In this document: positions 11,065 through 21,440 of the stretch, piece after piece
Layout of the letters: every line of letters starts with the position of its first letter
Numbering within the stretch: the stretch's first letter is position 1
Origin: Bemisia tabaci
Taxonomy: Eukaryota > Arthropoda > Insecta > Hemiptera > Aleyrodidae
Reading direction: 5' to 3'
Assembly (NCBI RefSeq): GCF_918797505.1
Contig: NC_092793.1
Span: 59,539,749-59,603,748 of the forward strand
DNA length: 64,000 nt
Notes under the pieces: generated by a model
The model's database searches: none
What the model was told of the DNA's origin: nothing
The model's input: the letters and a program-made list of their open reading frames with translations, nothing else
Program-made: the position numbers and the translations under genes

Positions 11065-11666
11065 AATTAGTCACCGAGATAGTGTTTTAAGCCACGGCCA
11101 CCATCTTAGATTTTCGAATCTCGGAAATTCGACTAAAAATTCGAGTTTCCCATTCAAAAATACCCCTGGATACCAAGTTTTGCGTAAATCGACTGATTAG
11201 GTGCTGAGATAGCATTTTAGGCCACGTCCGCCATCTTGAATTTTCGAATTTTGAAAATTCGACTAAAAATTCGAGTTTCCCATTCAAAAATACCCCCGGG
11301 TACCAAGTTTTGCGTAAATCGATTGATTAGGCGCTGATATAGCATTTTAGGTCATGTCCGCCATCTTGGATTTTCAAATTTTGAAAATTCGACTAAAATT
11401 CGAGTTCCCCATTGAAAAATACCTCCGTGTACCAAGTTTCACTTAAATCGGTCGAAAAGAGCGCCTACAGGGCTTAAACAAACAAGTCCTAGTTGATTAG
11501 GCGCTGCGATAGCATTTTAGGTCATGTCCGCCATCTTGGATTTTCGAATTTTCAAAATTCGACTAAAAATTCGAGTTCCCCATTGAAAAATACCCCCGGG
11601 TACCAAGTTTCACTTAAATCGGTAGAAAAGAGCGCCTACAGGGCTTAAACAAGCAAGTCTCAGTTG
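11065..11666 (+). repeat. Tandem repeat with about 130-bp unit, four copies
   Basis: The word GATTAGGCGCTGAGATAGCA (with variants) starts at about 11065, 11195, 11325 and 11495, giving spacings of 130, 130 and 170 bp. Each unit also carries 'gtccgccatcttgga', 'aattcgactaaaaattcgag' and 'taccaagttt'. The last two units contain an extra block ('gagcgcctacagggcttaaa') that accounts for the longer spacing. Units become more alike towards the right end. Confidence 0.85.
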
Positions 11667-11703
11667 TAACAGTTTTCCACTCTGTCCCACTACAGTGGGA
11701 CAT

Positions 11704-11768
11704 GGGACAGGATGGAAACATATGGGACAGGATGGAACGGGACAAGATGGAACGGGACAGGATGGAAT
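11704..11768 (+). repeat. Short tandem repeat GGGACAGGATGGAAC
   Basis: Units start at 11704, 11724, 11739 and 11754. The last three are 15 bp apart and the first has five extra bases. It directly follows the 130-bp repeat array. Confidence 0.85.
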
Positions 11769-13497
11769 AAGCTGTTTTTTAAGCTTATCTCTAACAGTAA
11801 AGACAATTTTGGTGTTTTTTTTTACGGAATATTTAGTAGCACGTCCTAGAGGATCTGAATAAGAGAAAATTTTCCCTAACGCACACTTCGAAAGTATTTT
11901 ACGAGCTGATATTAGTGTGTGTGTGTATGCTTGACGCCCTGTTAGTTATCATGTATAGCATTCTGTTTGGCATCATTAATGGCGTTAATCTTGCACAAAA
12001 ATTTGCGAATTTCAGAATTTTTGCCATCTACGACGTGTGAACTATTCAATCAAAACAAAAAAAGTCGTTTTTGGAAAAACCTCAACGTTACGGCAGTCAT
12101 TTAGAGCTTATTACATCGTTGCCATGTCTCTCCTGACTGTTGCTGACTGTTGCTCGGGGCAATGATTCTAGCGCGTGAAAAAGTTATTGATGGAGCAAAA
12201 AATAAATTGACATATTTTTTTTCTCAAATTCAAAAGCATTACCTATCATCTGCGATAAAGTTTTCTCAAATAATCACTCTAGTTATGTTGCAACATCGAT
12301 TTAAAGTCAAGAACCAGGCACGGGGGACACGCAAATTTGGGACAAATGTAGGCAATTTGCACATTCAAAGTTCTCCTAAATTTTTATTTCAGTCCAAATA
12401 AAGTGGGAAGTAGCATGTAATAGTCAACAATAGTGTGGAAAATGAGAAAAAAATTTGATCTGCCCATGATTCTCAGATTATGACGATTAAAACAGCTCGG
12501 GACACCAAATTAGACGCTTATTTGAACTCACCCAGGTAGCAACATTTTCCAGGAAACAGTGCGATCCATAGGTATCGTTTGGCTGACCGCCAGGAGTGTG
12601 ATAGAAACAAATTTGAATAAATTAAATTGAGTAACTTGTGTAGAGAGTATTCGGCACGATTTCGAGCGCGAATCATTAGATTCTGATCCACAAACCTGAG
12701 CAACTTGGAACTTAAAAAATTTAGACTATAAAACGAAGCCGAAATCTTCGGTTATGAATTCAGTAAACTTTTTCTATCTTTTAAGTGAAGGATTCCAGTT
12801 CTAAATTCGTTGATGATTTTTTTCCATCAATTTTCATTTCAATCACTTGATAGACAATTTTGTTTTGTGTAATTGTCTAGCTCAAAATGATCTGTCTTCA
12901 AACGACGAAAAGATGACATTTGCCAACGGCGCGTCAACTTTTGATGGCTCTTGAAGGTTCAAAACTGTCTGGCGCTCCGAACACAGTGCGACTCGATCCT
13001 ATGAATCAATTAACCCCGATACACGAATGACTTCAACTTCTAGATCTTCCTGGCCGTTGTGTGTTTCCTCCTCCCATTGAGAACATATTTATCGACACTC
13101 GTCGTAAGAAAACGGCCGGAATAATCAAAAATCACACCGTATGATTTTTGCATGATTACCGTGCATATGACTCATACATTTATAGGTTCGGAGGAGCGAG
13201 TTCATGTAATTACATAGGCACGTACAGAAAAGAAAGAAAAACAAAAAAGAAAGAGGTTTCATTTCCTTTGTCAAACGCGCATTAATTAAGGCGTCGCATA
13301 CTGACGACGTCACTTGGAGTGGCGTCATCTTCTTTTCGGGACTCGAAGGATTGACCATGCATAATAATTGATGTATAATCGGCAAGTCTCGTCACAAAAA
13401 TTTATTTACAATGATGGGAGTTGACGGGGTTTCTGAATTTTGGTCATCCCATGTAGCAGTTTCCAACGGATAAATTGCAATATTTTGAAAATTTTTG
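11769..13497. other. Non-coding, no gene recognised
   Basis: AT-rich with a small GT run near 11920. Open stretches of up to 86 codons have no recognisable domain. Confidence 0.4.
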
Positions 13498-13738
13498 GCG
13501 ATAAAATCGCTAACATTCGAGCGATTGTCCTCAATCTTGTCGCAATTTTGTCTCTATAAAATCGAAATTTCATCTCAATTTATCGCGATTTTTTACTCGA
13601 TATAATCGCGATTTTATTGCAAGTTTATGCGATCATATCTCAATTTATCGCAATTTTTCATCCGATAATATTGCAATAAAAATCGACGCCGATAAAATCG
13701 CGCTACATTCTCCGATCAAATCGCAATTTATCGCGATC
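13498..13738. repeat. Tract of recurring GCGAT/ATCGC palindromic words
   Basis: Within 240 bp the words TCGCGAT, TTTATCGC, ATCGCAATTT and GCGATAAAATCGC recur about ten times in both orientations at irregular spacing. Several copies are themselves palindromic (ATCGCGAT, GCGATAAAATCGC). The surroundings lack these words, so the enrichment is local. The origin is unknown; it could be a degenerate foldback or a clustered protein-binding motif. Confidence 0.7.
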
Positions 13739-14188
13739 ACTGCCACTTCGGTAAGTGGGATCAATACTGATCTCAGCCGGAGCCGGATTCTTTTTCAGCA
13801 GAAGGCGAAGCCACAAACTATACGACGACGACGCGTGTGGGAGGTGGGAGCCAAGAGTCAATCGCCGGCGCATGGCGCAATGAACCGAGGCCAGAAACAC
13901 AATATTTACACTCGACGCAAAAAAATTGCCCCAACTTAGTGCACTATCAAAATTCGCGGTCGGAAATAGCACATTCAGCACATGCCGAGCCAGATGGGTC
14001 GAATGCGCGCACGCTTTGCACGCTCTCTTGCAGGAGGCGCGGCATGTACATACAGCGATATCATCACCATTCGACCTGGGTGCAATAATGAATTATGACA
14101 GGTTCGAACGTAGATGCGCCGTAACTGCAAATGAATTTATTAAATTTTGATAGCAATTGCCTCCAAGCACGAGGCTCACTTCGCCAAA
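13739..14188. other. CpG-richer non-coding segment
   Basis: More G+C than its surroundings, with many CpG dinucleotides around 13800-14050. No domain is seen in the overlapping frames of 74-92 codons. Confidence 0.35.
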
Positions 14189-14318
14189 GGACGGGTGCCC
14201 ATAGGGGCCTTTTTTTGGACACTAAATACTATACTTAATCATAAAATGCGACGAAAAAAGGATCACGACTCCTGCGACGGACGGGTACCCGTGGGGACTC
14301 TTTTTTGTACACGAAATA
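14189..14318 (+). repeat. Duplicated segment, 90-bp period
   Basis: GGACGGGTGCCCATAGGGGC at 14189 is repeated as GGACGGGTACCCGTGGGGAC at 14279, and each is followed by a T run and 'acactaaatact' or 'acacgaaatact'. The MITE that follows begins directly after the second copy. Confidence 0.7.
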
Positions 14319-14564
14319 CTGCCGTGCTAAGGAAAAACGCCGTATGAACATCCGAGAGTTGCCAAATTTCCCTGGATGAAACATGTATTTTTGAAGGAAA
14401 TTACGCACATTTTTCCTTGAAATTCTCAGACATTTAAGATTAAATTGCGCACGAAATTCTCTGAAAAAAAAAATGTGCGCAATGTTCGCAGTAAATTCAA
14501 TTTTTTGGCGGAAATATGGCAATGGCTGAAGGTTCATATACAGCGTTCTTCCTTGGCACGGCAG
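14319..14564. mobile_element. MITE with CTGCCGTGCTAAGG ends, copy 1
   Basis: The left end reads CTGCCGTGCTAAGGAAAAAC, followed by an 'atgaacatccgagagttgcc' block. The right end mirrors it with 'gttcttccttggcacggcag'. AATACT occurs at both outer edges. Other members are at 24933-25165 (truncated), 29731-29765 (one end only), 40631-40892 and 47373-47627. Non-autonomous, about 250 bp. Confidence 0.75.
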
Positions 14565-15021
14565 AATACTACTCTTATCATGAGATGCAACGAGAAAATT
14601 GAGCGAGAGTCTGAAAGTAATCATATTAAAAGGTGAAATCTTCTACGAAGAAATATTTATTTACGTATTTTAAATTTTTACTCCATTTAGTGTTAAAAAG
14701 AAGCCATCATGAGTACCTGTACCTGTACTCTCTTGGCGGAATACTCCAGTCATGCCATTAAAAAATCATACCCAATTTAGGGGTTGAATTCTATGGATTA
14801 GCTATTCTTCTCAAACGTCAAATTTCTACGTTTGATATCAACGGAGATACTCTCCTTTGTAACCTTATGTAATCTTAGGTGATTTCAGCCCTAAATCGTC
14901 GGATCCCACACTCTGCTCTAGTGTGAATAACTCAATTGTAAGTGTTTGTGAACGGGAATGTGAATAAAATGGTGTTACTCCGGAGAACTGGTCTACTGAT
15001 GACGAACGGCTCCTGATTTAA
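14565..15021. other. Non-coding, no gene recognised
   Basis: No frame or repeat of note. Confidence 0.4.
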
Positions 15022-15025
15022 GGAT

Positions 15026-15173
15026 CCTAGTAAAAGTGGGTCAGCCTGACGTCAGGCTATGTTTCATATAAAGTACCCTATAGTGACATTAGTTTGATAT
15101 CAGCCTAAATCAGTCTGACTCAGGGTAGTTTATAAAACATAGCCTGACGTCAGGCTGATTCACTTTTACTCGG
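15026..15173. mobile_element. Small foldback MITE, 148 bp, GGAT target duplication
   Basis: CCTAGTAAAAGTG at the left and CACTTTTACTCGG at the right are inverted repeats. Inner arms continue the match through a perfect CAGCCTGACGTCAGGCTATG block, which is itself partly palindromic. The 4-bp sequence GGAT lies directly outside both ends (15022-15025 and 15174-15177). Arms are about 70 bp with small gaps. Confidence 0.75.
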
Positions 15174-15177
15174 GGAT

Positions 15178-15649
15178 TCACATCTTTGCTGGGGACTGCA
15201 GCCAGAGATATCAAAGAAAGAAGAGAGGTCTGGAGATTGACATACGTGCACCTTGAATCTGACGACATAATAGCGGTAATGAGGTCTGACGTTATACGAA
15301 GACTAAACTGAGATCGGGGAGGTAAATCTCAGTGCAAGGAGGCAGATGCATCTGTACTTAAAAATAGCGTCACTGTCAATCTGGATCCTTAATTACGCAG
15401 CGGATAGGCTAGGGCCACGAGGGTCGCGAGGTTAGCGAGGGGCTAAGGGCAAGGCAGGAGGTTTAGCTAACGAGGGGGGGGGGGGGAGAACAGGGATCAT
15501 TTGACAGGGCTACATGGTAACTCGCTTCAAAATTCGGGGGACGATCTGATAGACCTGTCATCTGGCTTGGATGAGCATGAATGTAGATGCTTCCAGTCTT
15601 AAGGCAGATTGTGCATTCCGTCAGGAGTTGTCATGTTGTCCAAACAAAT
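15178..15649. other. Non-coding, with a G run
   Basis: Contains a G run near 15474-15486. No frame of interest. Confidence 0.4.
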
Positions 15650-16272
15650 CCATAGGCGTACGTAGGTCATTTTGCTAGGTGGGCCCAGTGGCGTGGCGTG
15701 CTTTGCGATATTAACGATTGTCATGCCATTTAAACCTATGGAAAAGGATCGATAAACAGGGTGTTCGCAGCGAACACCTTAATAATCGATTCTTTAACAA
15801 TCGATACATCGCAATTCACGCCACGCCACTGGGTGGGCCCTCCTACCACCAGGAGGTCTAGGGGGCCTCCTCCGGAAAATTTGTGAAATTTTAAATCTAT
15901 TTGTACGGATTTTGAGGCTTCCGCAACGTAGATTTTCCATCAACTCCTGCGGAAAAATTACGTTTATTGTTTTACTTTCAGTACGAAATAATTTCGAATT
16001 GTTGCACTCAACACATCTGGAAATTTGTTGACATTTTAACTCTATTTGGACGCATTTTGAGGCTTTCACGATGACAATTTTAGAAGACACTGAGTGAATG
16101 AACACGGTGTTTTCATATAAGACTACATTAAACGAGATAATCATCTGCAACGAAAATTTTTTCTCCACCAACCAGAATTTCTAAGGGGGGGGGGGGGTGG
16201 CAGCTGATACTATTTTCAATTCTAGGGAAAGGGCCAGCCTTCCCCCCTGGACCTCCCTTTTGTACGTCCATG
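15650..16272. mobile_element. Older element with CCATAGGCGTACGTA / GTACGTCCATG ends
   Basis: The left end CCATAGGCGTACGTAGG is imperfectly mirrored by 'ttttgtacgtccatg'. Inside there is an approximate 145-bp duplication ('ggaaaatttgtgaaattttaa' type words near 15876 and 16019, both followed by 'ttttgaggct') and a G run near 16183. The hAT-type MITE at 15686-15831 is inserted within it. Boundaries are tentative. Confidence 0.45.
15686..15831. mobile_element. hAT-type MITE CAGTGGCGTGGCGTG, copy 1 (8-bp duplication)
   Basis: Begins CAGTGGCGTGGCGTGCTTTG and ends CACGCCACGCCACTG. A perfect 8-bp direct repeat GGTGGGCC lies at 15678-15685 and 15832-15839. The interior has repeated ATCGAT words. An 8-bp duplication with CAGTG ends fits the hAT superfamily. 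Relatives: 17904-18064, 18277-18433, 45130-45294 and 46711-46875. Confidence 0.85.
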
Positions 16273-16275
16273 AAA

Positions 16276-17593
16276 AAATCATTTATTATCTTTCAATGCT
16301 AATTATTATCTGACATTGCTTTAATTTTGAACTGCTGACTTCTTTTTCAAGAAACTCTAGGACTAATCCGCAAGAACATGCAAATGTAACCTCCCAGAAG
16401 ATACTATTTTTCTTGATCCGACATCGATCCCACTAACATGATTTGTCATGGATCGTAACTATCATTCCTTGGAAGCTCGAGGCTCCTTCATGAGACTTAT
16501 TCAGAAGGTACTATCGTTCAATTTTTGAGTTGGCAGCCGTGCGTTGAAAGACACGGTTTTCAACTTAAGACAACGTGCAAGAGTGCACTTCTACGCTACA
16601 AACGTAATGAGTTGGGTGGCAGTCGCGACAAAATTACAAAATTAGAAACTTGTCGCGCGCTTTGCAATGATGTGGAGTAACGTAACGTGTCGGCTCTTCC
16701 AAGTTCGTAAAAGAGCGATTAGAAGTCCATGAATGGCCGAGTACACGCGCCACTTTCGTCTCGAACATAGCAATGTCTCGATTTGAACGCCATGATGCCT
16801 CGACTAGATGGCAATTAACGTGGTTGAAAAAGGTTAGCAGCTCATCTCGAGCACTTTGTAAACTATGTTTGGAACTTGGACCACCTTCCTCACCGTCCAG
16901 GATGCATCGCTGTTCTGCCAATTCATAATGTACAATGTTTAGTCAGAAGACAGCTTTATCTGCCAAGAATCAGCGCCTGTTTATTGAACCTCATGGTAGC
17001 TACAAGGTTGTCTTGCAAAAGTTGTTGGTAACCCATCTGCCCCACCTCCTAAAATCTTGTCATCGGGATGCAAAAACAACCCTAGGATTTTACGATTAAA
17101 TTGCCGAAACATTAGAATGCAACTTAAACTGATAAAAATCTGAGAGAAAAATACTTGGAAATCTAATTTAGAACTTGAGAAGAGCTGTAAAACAGCTGAA
17201 AGCTGGAAACAGCTGAAAGGAATTCGTATTGATCGGATGATTTCTTGAGGTTCCGTCTCTCGAAGATACGCCATCAACCCGCGGAATTTTAATCTCTTCT
17301 CTGTCGCTTTCGGAGGTAGCCCGGGAGAGGATTATGACTGTATTGTCATATATAACCATCCTTATTCTATAATTTATCTAGTCACTTGATTACTTCTACA
17401 TTTCATCATTAGTGAGAGGAAAGAATGGGTTCAAAATTTACTACCACCTACATAATTAAAAGGAGACGCAAATCGCTCGGGTCGTGACATGGGGGGTCAG
17501 GGACCAGAGCCTTCATCCGCCTTTAATTTCAGACGGAGAGAAATATTTCACTGGAGTCAGATTATCTCTAGAAATGTCTCTCTTGTACATCAT
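16276..17593. other. Non-coding, no gene recognised
   Basis: Open stretches of up to 98 codons on the minus strand (16634-16921, 16981-17277) lack recognisable domains. No repeat was identified. Confidence 0.4.
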
Positions 17594-17595
17594 TA

Positions 17596-17823
17596 CACTG
17601 GAAAAAAAAACACATTGGATCTAGAGTCCAGAGTCTTGAAAACATTGATAAGAAAAAGGACTCTTGATTCAATCAGATTTAAGCTTAAATCAAAAAGAAA
17701 TTCGCTCAAATTAAGAGGCTTGGTTTTTTATTTAAGCTTAAATCTGATTGAATCAAGAGTATTTTTTCTTGTCGATGTTTTTAAGAGTCTGGACTATAGA
17801 TCCAATGTGGTTTTTTCCCAGTG
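17596..17823. mobile_element. Foldback MITE, TA target site (Tc1/mariner-like)
   Basis: Begins CACTGGAAAAAAAAAC and ends GTTTTTTCCCAGTG, with TA directly outside both ends (17594-17595 and 17824-17825). The arms are about 100 bp and well matched, including GATTTAAGCTTAAATC-type words near the centre. The high arm identity keeps an artefactual 113-codon frame open (17489-17830). The TA duplication suggests a Tc1/mariner-type transposase acting in trans. Confidence 0.8.
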
Positions 17824-17903
17824 TATGTAACTTTAATTTTTATTTTTAATTACTTTAGTACAGTTTATTTAAATCATGTAGATAGAAACAAGACATATTC
17901 TTC

Positions 17904-18064
17904 ATTGGCTAAGCGTGAATGATCGAGTATCGATTTTTCTCCATTTGAAGCTATAGCAAAGCATCGATTCATTAAGGCGTTCGTCTCAAACACCCGGTTT
18001 ATCGATCCTTTCTATAGGTTTAAATGACAGTTTAATCGATATATCTCAAAGCACGCCACACCAT
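17904..18064. mobile_element. hAT-type MITE of the CAGTGGCG family, copy 2 (worn ends)
   Basis: Shares the 'gcgtgaatgatcgagtatcg' and 'ttatcgatcctttctatagg' blocks with the copies at 45130 and 46711. Outer ends are diverged (GCACGCCACACCA at the right) and no target duplication is visible. Confidence 0.65.
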
Positions 18065-18170
18065 AGATCGGGGTGGTTACCGTGAGGTATTCGGTTGTCA
18101 ATCCACAGGTGGCGCCATCGTCATATTGCATTGTCACGTCGTGGCGCGCCAACCCATTGGAACGTATTTA

Positions 18171-18270
18171 AACCAAAAAGAACTATATGCGTTTTGGAAT
18201 GAGCCCTGAGATCCTTAAGAATACACGCATGATAAGGCTCATGTCACAAAGGATGTAGTTCTTTTTGATT
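18171..18270. repeat. Inverted repeat, arms of 35 bp
   Basis: AACCAAAAAGAACTATATGC at the left is mirrored by 'gatgtagttctttttgatt' at the right; both arms end in GAGCC/GGCTC. About 30 bp lies between the arms. Probably a small MITE lodged between two CAGTGGCG-family copies. Confidence 0.65.
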
Positions 18271-18276
18271 GAAATG

Positions 18277-18433
18277 AAGAGACGTGGCGTGCTTTGCGAT
18301 ATATCGATTGATTTGTCATTTAAACCCACGGAGAAGGATCGACAGACAGGGTATTTGCCCCTTGATAATCAATCCTTTACAACACCTTCAAATAGGGAAA
18401 TATCGATAATCGACCGTTCACGCCTCCCAACTG
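18277..18433. mobile_element. hAT-type MITE of the CAGTGGCG family, copy 3
   Basis: Carries CGTGGCGTGCTTTGCGATAT and ends CACGCCTCCCAACTG. Flanks TTGAAATG and TTTAGATG agree at six of eight positions, a decayed 8-bp duplication at best. The interior matches copy 1 at 15686. Confidence 0.65.
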
Positions 18434-18560
18434 TTTAGATGCGTTCATATAAGAACTAGAATCGGGAGAAAACAGAATAACATTGCGATGTGTGATGGTG
18501 ATGTGCACTGTGCAGTCGTTATCAATGCACGGTCGCACGGACTGTGAATCGCGTCAGAGA

Positions 18561-19416
18561 CAGAGCCGGATTCACTTTGAATGGATCACGAATTCGTTTT
18601 GAAACTCGATAAAAACCATTAAATGAACGTGTCAGCGGGGGAGGGGTGCATAAGACGCATTTACTCGTGTTGAACACATTTTTTGGGAAAGCCCTGTCAA
18701 CACTGCTAGCAAAAGTTCACGAAACTTTGCGCGAAAGTTAAGTTCCGTAAACCTATCTCCGTGTGGACAAGGCCTCCCATTCATAAGAAATGAACGAAAA
18801 AATTACGAAAGAACAAACATAAATGCGGTTCAATGATTTTAACTTCCGCCGCCGCGCCGCGCAGACCGCACCGTGTTGGACGCAATGCGTGAAGTATTCA
18901 CGCAGTCTTGTAGGCGCTTTGCGTTTCACGCGAACCGCACCGTGTTTGGCGCGATGCGTGAAGTATTCATGCATTCTTGTAGGCGCTATCCGTTTCACGC
19001 TGACCGCAATGACCGCACTGTGTTTGATGCTTTGCGTGAAGTATTCGTACAGTTTTGTAGGCGCTAATATGTGTTACATGCCGATCGCCACGCCGAGGGC
19101 TCCTCCTTTTCATCTTAAGTCCTCGTTAACATTTCTCTCTAAGTCGCGCCGTTCTAGGCCAAATTGCGTGTTTGGTTTCTCTCGTAACTCGACTTATTGA
19201 GGGTGCTGTCTCTTGTATCACTAAGAGGCGACACAATTAGAAATTACTATACTCTCAGGAAATGAAAGATTTCGTCGCCTTTTCTCGTTTGTAATTTTGT
19301 TTTTATAAATCCGATTTTTTTTATACCTACACTTAAAAAATTGCAAATTTTTTCCGCCCCTTAGATTTGCCGCCATGGGCCGCGGCCCATGTGGCCACCT
19401 CCTTAATCCGGCCCTG
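18561..19416. mobile_element. Non-autonomous hAT-type transposon, copy 2
   Basis: Begins CAGAGCCGGATTCAC and ends CTTAATCCGGCCCTG. Flanks are GTCAGAGA (18553-18560) and GTCAGAAA (19417-19424), an 8-bp duplication with one mismatch. The right two-thirds match copy 1 at 3644-5181, including the tandem array. The left part of copy 1, with its nested insertion, is missing. No transposase frame. Confidence 0.8.
18866..19086 (+). repeat. Tandem array, three units of about 75 bp
   Basis: Same unit as 4674-4899. Each unit has a GCGTGAAGTATTC word and TTGTAGGCGCT. Units have drifted separately from those in copy 1, so the array predates the separation of the two hAT copies. Confidence 0.85.
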
Positions 19417-19702
19417 GTCAGAAAGGTTGCGCGGTCGAAAGTGTGTTCGAGGCGGGATTTCAAATTAAGGACGGATATTTTCGAACGCCATCTTTGCTTC
19501 TTGCTCAATGCACGTATGAATAGAAAAGCAGGATTCACAACTTTACACTCATTTTTGGTTGCTTGTTATTGCTCAAAAAATCCCGGCATATTCTGCAAAC
19601 TCGGTGCAATCCTTAATTTTCAAAAATGCAATGGAAAAGTATACTGAATAAGCTCATTGAGATTGAGACATTTTACGTAAAATAGGCAAACTCTCATCGT
19701 TA

Positions 19703-19909
19703 CACTGAAAAAAAAAAAAAAAAAACTCTGGCCGTGGAAGCCGTATTTACGAGATTTACAGACATACCGTCCGCGTTCCAGGCTCAGAGACCGGAGTTCC
19801 GGGTGTAGCATTCGGAGCAGCCGGAGCTATGGCTCCAGCACCCGGAATTTTCGACCCCTGATCCCGGTGCGGACGGCATGTCTATATAACCCTAACTTTG
19901 TTTTCAGTG
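19703..19909. mobile_element. MITE with CACTGAAAA ends and TA target site
   Basis: Begins CACTGAAAA and ends TTTTCAGTG, with TA directly outside both ends (19701-19702 and 19910-19911). The interior is GC-richer ('cggagttccgggtgtagc', 'cacccggaattttcg'). The interior recurs in reverse orientation at 21270-21440. Confidence 0.75.
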
Positions 19910-19911
19910 TA

Positions 19912-20343
19912 TGTGGTATGAAATTCCCTATTCAATCCTTTTCAACAAGTTGTAAGCAAATCACCCCCTTCTTAGAATCCATTTGAGAATCCAGGTATCG
20001 TCTCGGAAGCTTTCTTTCAATCTGTACCTAAAACCCTATTTTCATTAAACGGACCTAAAACAAGTAATAATACGGACAGGGGTGCAAAAATAAGGACTGC
20101 GCTATTAAGTTTGGCAACAGCGTATTGCATCCATCCTTATAGAGGGAAAGGAGAGGGTGTAATAACTGAACCCGCCTGAGCAACATTTTCAATCGACTTT
20201 CCCCTCAAAGCATTTCACAGCTCTTCAGGGATTCAAAAAGATTAGTTTTATGTTCCCCGCATCACACCTGTTCACATTGTTGGCTCCAGTATGAGTACGT
20301 TTTCCGGGATGACGTCATCGAGCAATAGGTGAGCGGGGAGCAA
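19912..20343. other. Non-coding, no gene recognised
   Basis: No frame or repeat of note. Confidence 0.35.
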
Positions 20344-20429
20344 GGTTGCCAGATTGTGTGAAAACACGTAGATATTTTACATTGAGTTGTATCGGGAAAT
20401 ATGATGCATTTTCAGCGCAATCTGGCAAC
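20344..20429. repeat. Short inverted repeat, GTTGCCAGATTG
   Basis: GGTTGCCAGATTGTGTG at the left is mirrored by 'cagcgcaatctggcaac' at the right, about 50 bp apart. Could be a tiny MITE. Confidence 0.45.
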
Positions 20430-20923
20430 AGCGGCGGAGAGGAGTCTACTCTGAAAAATCATTCCGGTGTGAGGAGCTTTGCCCGTAATCTCGGTCACAC
20501 GAGGATAACTCCCCGGAGAAAAGACATTTTTACAGAGAGCCGTGTTTTTCTGATAGAGTCTCCGAGATTCTGTCGTTAGAAACTTGCTCCCTCGATTCCG
20601 TCGGAAAAATACATTATTTTATCGTTATTGAGGAAATACGTAAGTTCATTTGTCCCAATTAAAGATGAAATAATAATTAAGTAAAAATGAAAAAGAAAGA
20701 CATCTTTAAATGCAATTTTACGCTTAACGCAGTATTTACTGTTTTTTGTGTTTTTTGAAAGAAAATTCGACTTTAAATGTTAAGTTTCCGTCGAAACATC
20801 CCTGTGATACCAGATTGCACCCTAATCGATCAGTACGCTGCAGGGGTATCGTTTCAAGCCACATTTACTGTCTGGGAGTTTCGATTTTTTGTAATATCAC
20901 CATGAACATATTCGAGTTTTGGC

Positions 20924-21262
20924 CATAGAGTACATAGAGTCGTAATGTAAGTGGGAGAGCTGGCGCCACTTTTAAGCATTTTCCATGTCCCGAATTCCGA
21001 GACTCCTGTGTGACGCCGGGTCACTTTTTCGATACATAATCGATTGTTTGCGATACACGGGTACCCGGCCATCCGATGACAACAACAACAACAACAACAA
21101 CAACAGAGGAGATAGGAATTACCACGTATTCCACACCGCCATTTTGGATCGAAAATGTATCGAAAAAGCGACCCGAACTCGGCGCACACCGGGCTCGGAA
21201 TTCGTCGAGCAGAACATGGCGCCAGCTCTCCCATTTACATTACGACTCTATGTACTCTATAG
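20924..21262. mobile_element. Foldback element with central AAC microsatellite
   Basis: The left arm (ATAGAGTACATAGAGTCGTA, then 'gggagagctggcgcca') is mirrored nearly perfectly at 21228-21262. Weaker matching continues inward to 'actttttcgatacataatcg', giving arms of about 130 bp. The loop contains the AAC microsatellite. Overlapping frames with runs of T or N residues are artefacts. Confidence 0.75.
21079..21105 (+). repeat. (AAC)n microsatellite
   Basis: About nine AAC units in the loop of the foldback element. Confidence 0.9.
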
Positions 21263-21269
21263 TTTTGGC

Positions 21270-21440
21270 ATACTACCGCCATTTCTGGGCTTAGAGACCG
21301 AATGCTCCGGGTGCTAGAGCCATAGCATCGATTGCTGCGGGTGCCACACCCGGAATTTTCAACCTCTGAGCCCAGAACGCGAACGGTATGTTTATATAGC
21401 CAGTAAATGCGGCTTCCACGGCCGGAGCTTTTTATTCAGT
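21270..21440. mobile_element. Inverted, partial copy of the 19703-19909 MITE
   Basis: Shares 'cacacccggaattttcaac', 'gtttatatagcc' and 'cggcttccacggccggagc' with 19703-19909 in reverse orientation. The right edge has 'ttattcagta'. The left end is not clear. Confidence 0.6.

Noticed and set aside
20854..21317. Frames with poly-C, poly-N or poly-T residues
   Set aside because: They are translations of the AAC microsatellite in the foldback loop.
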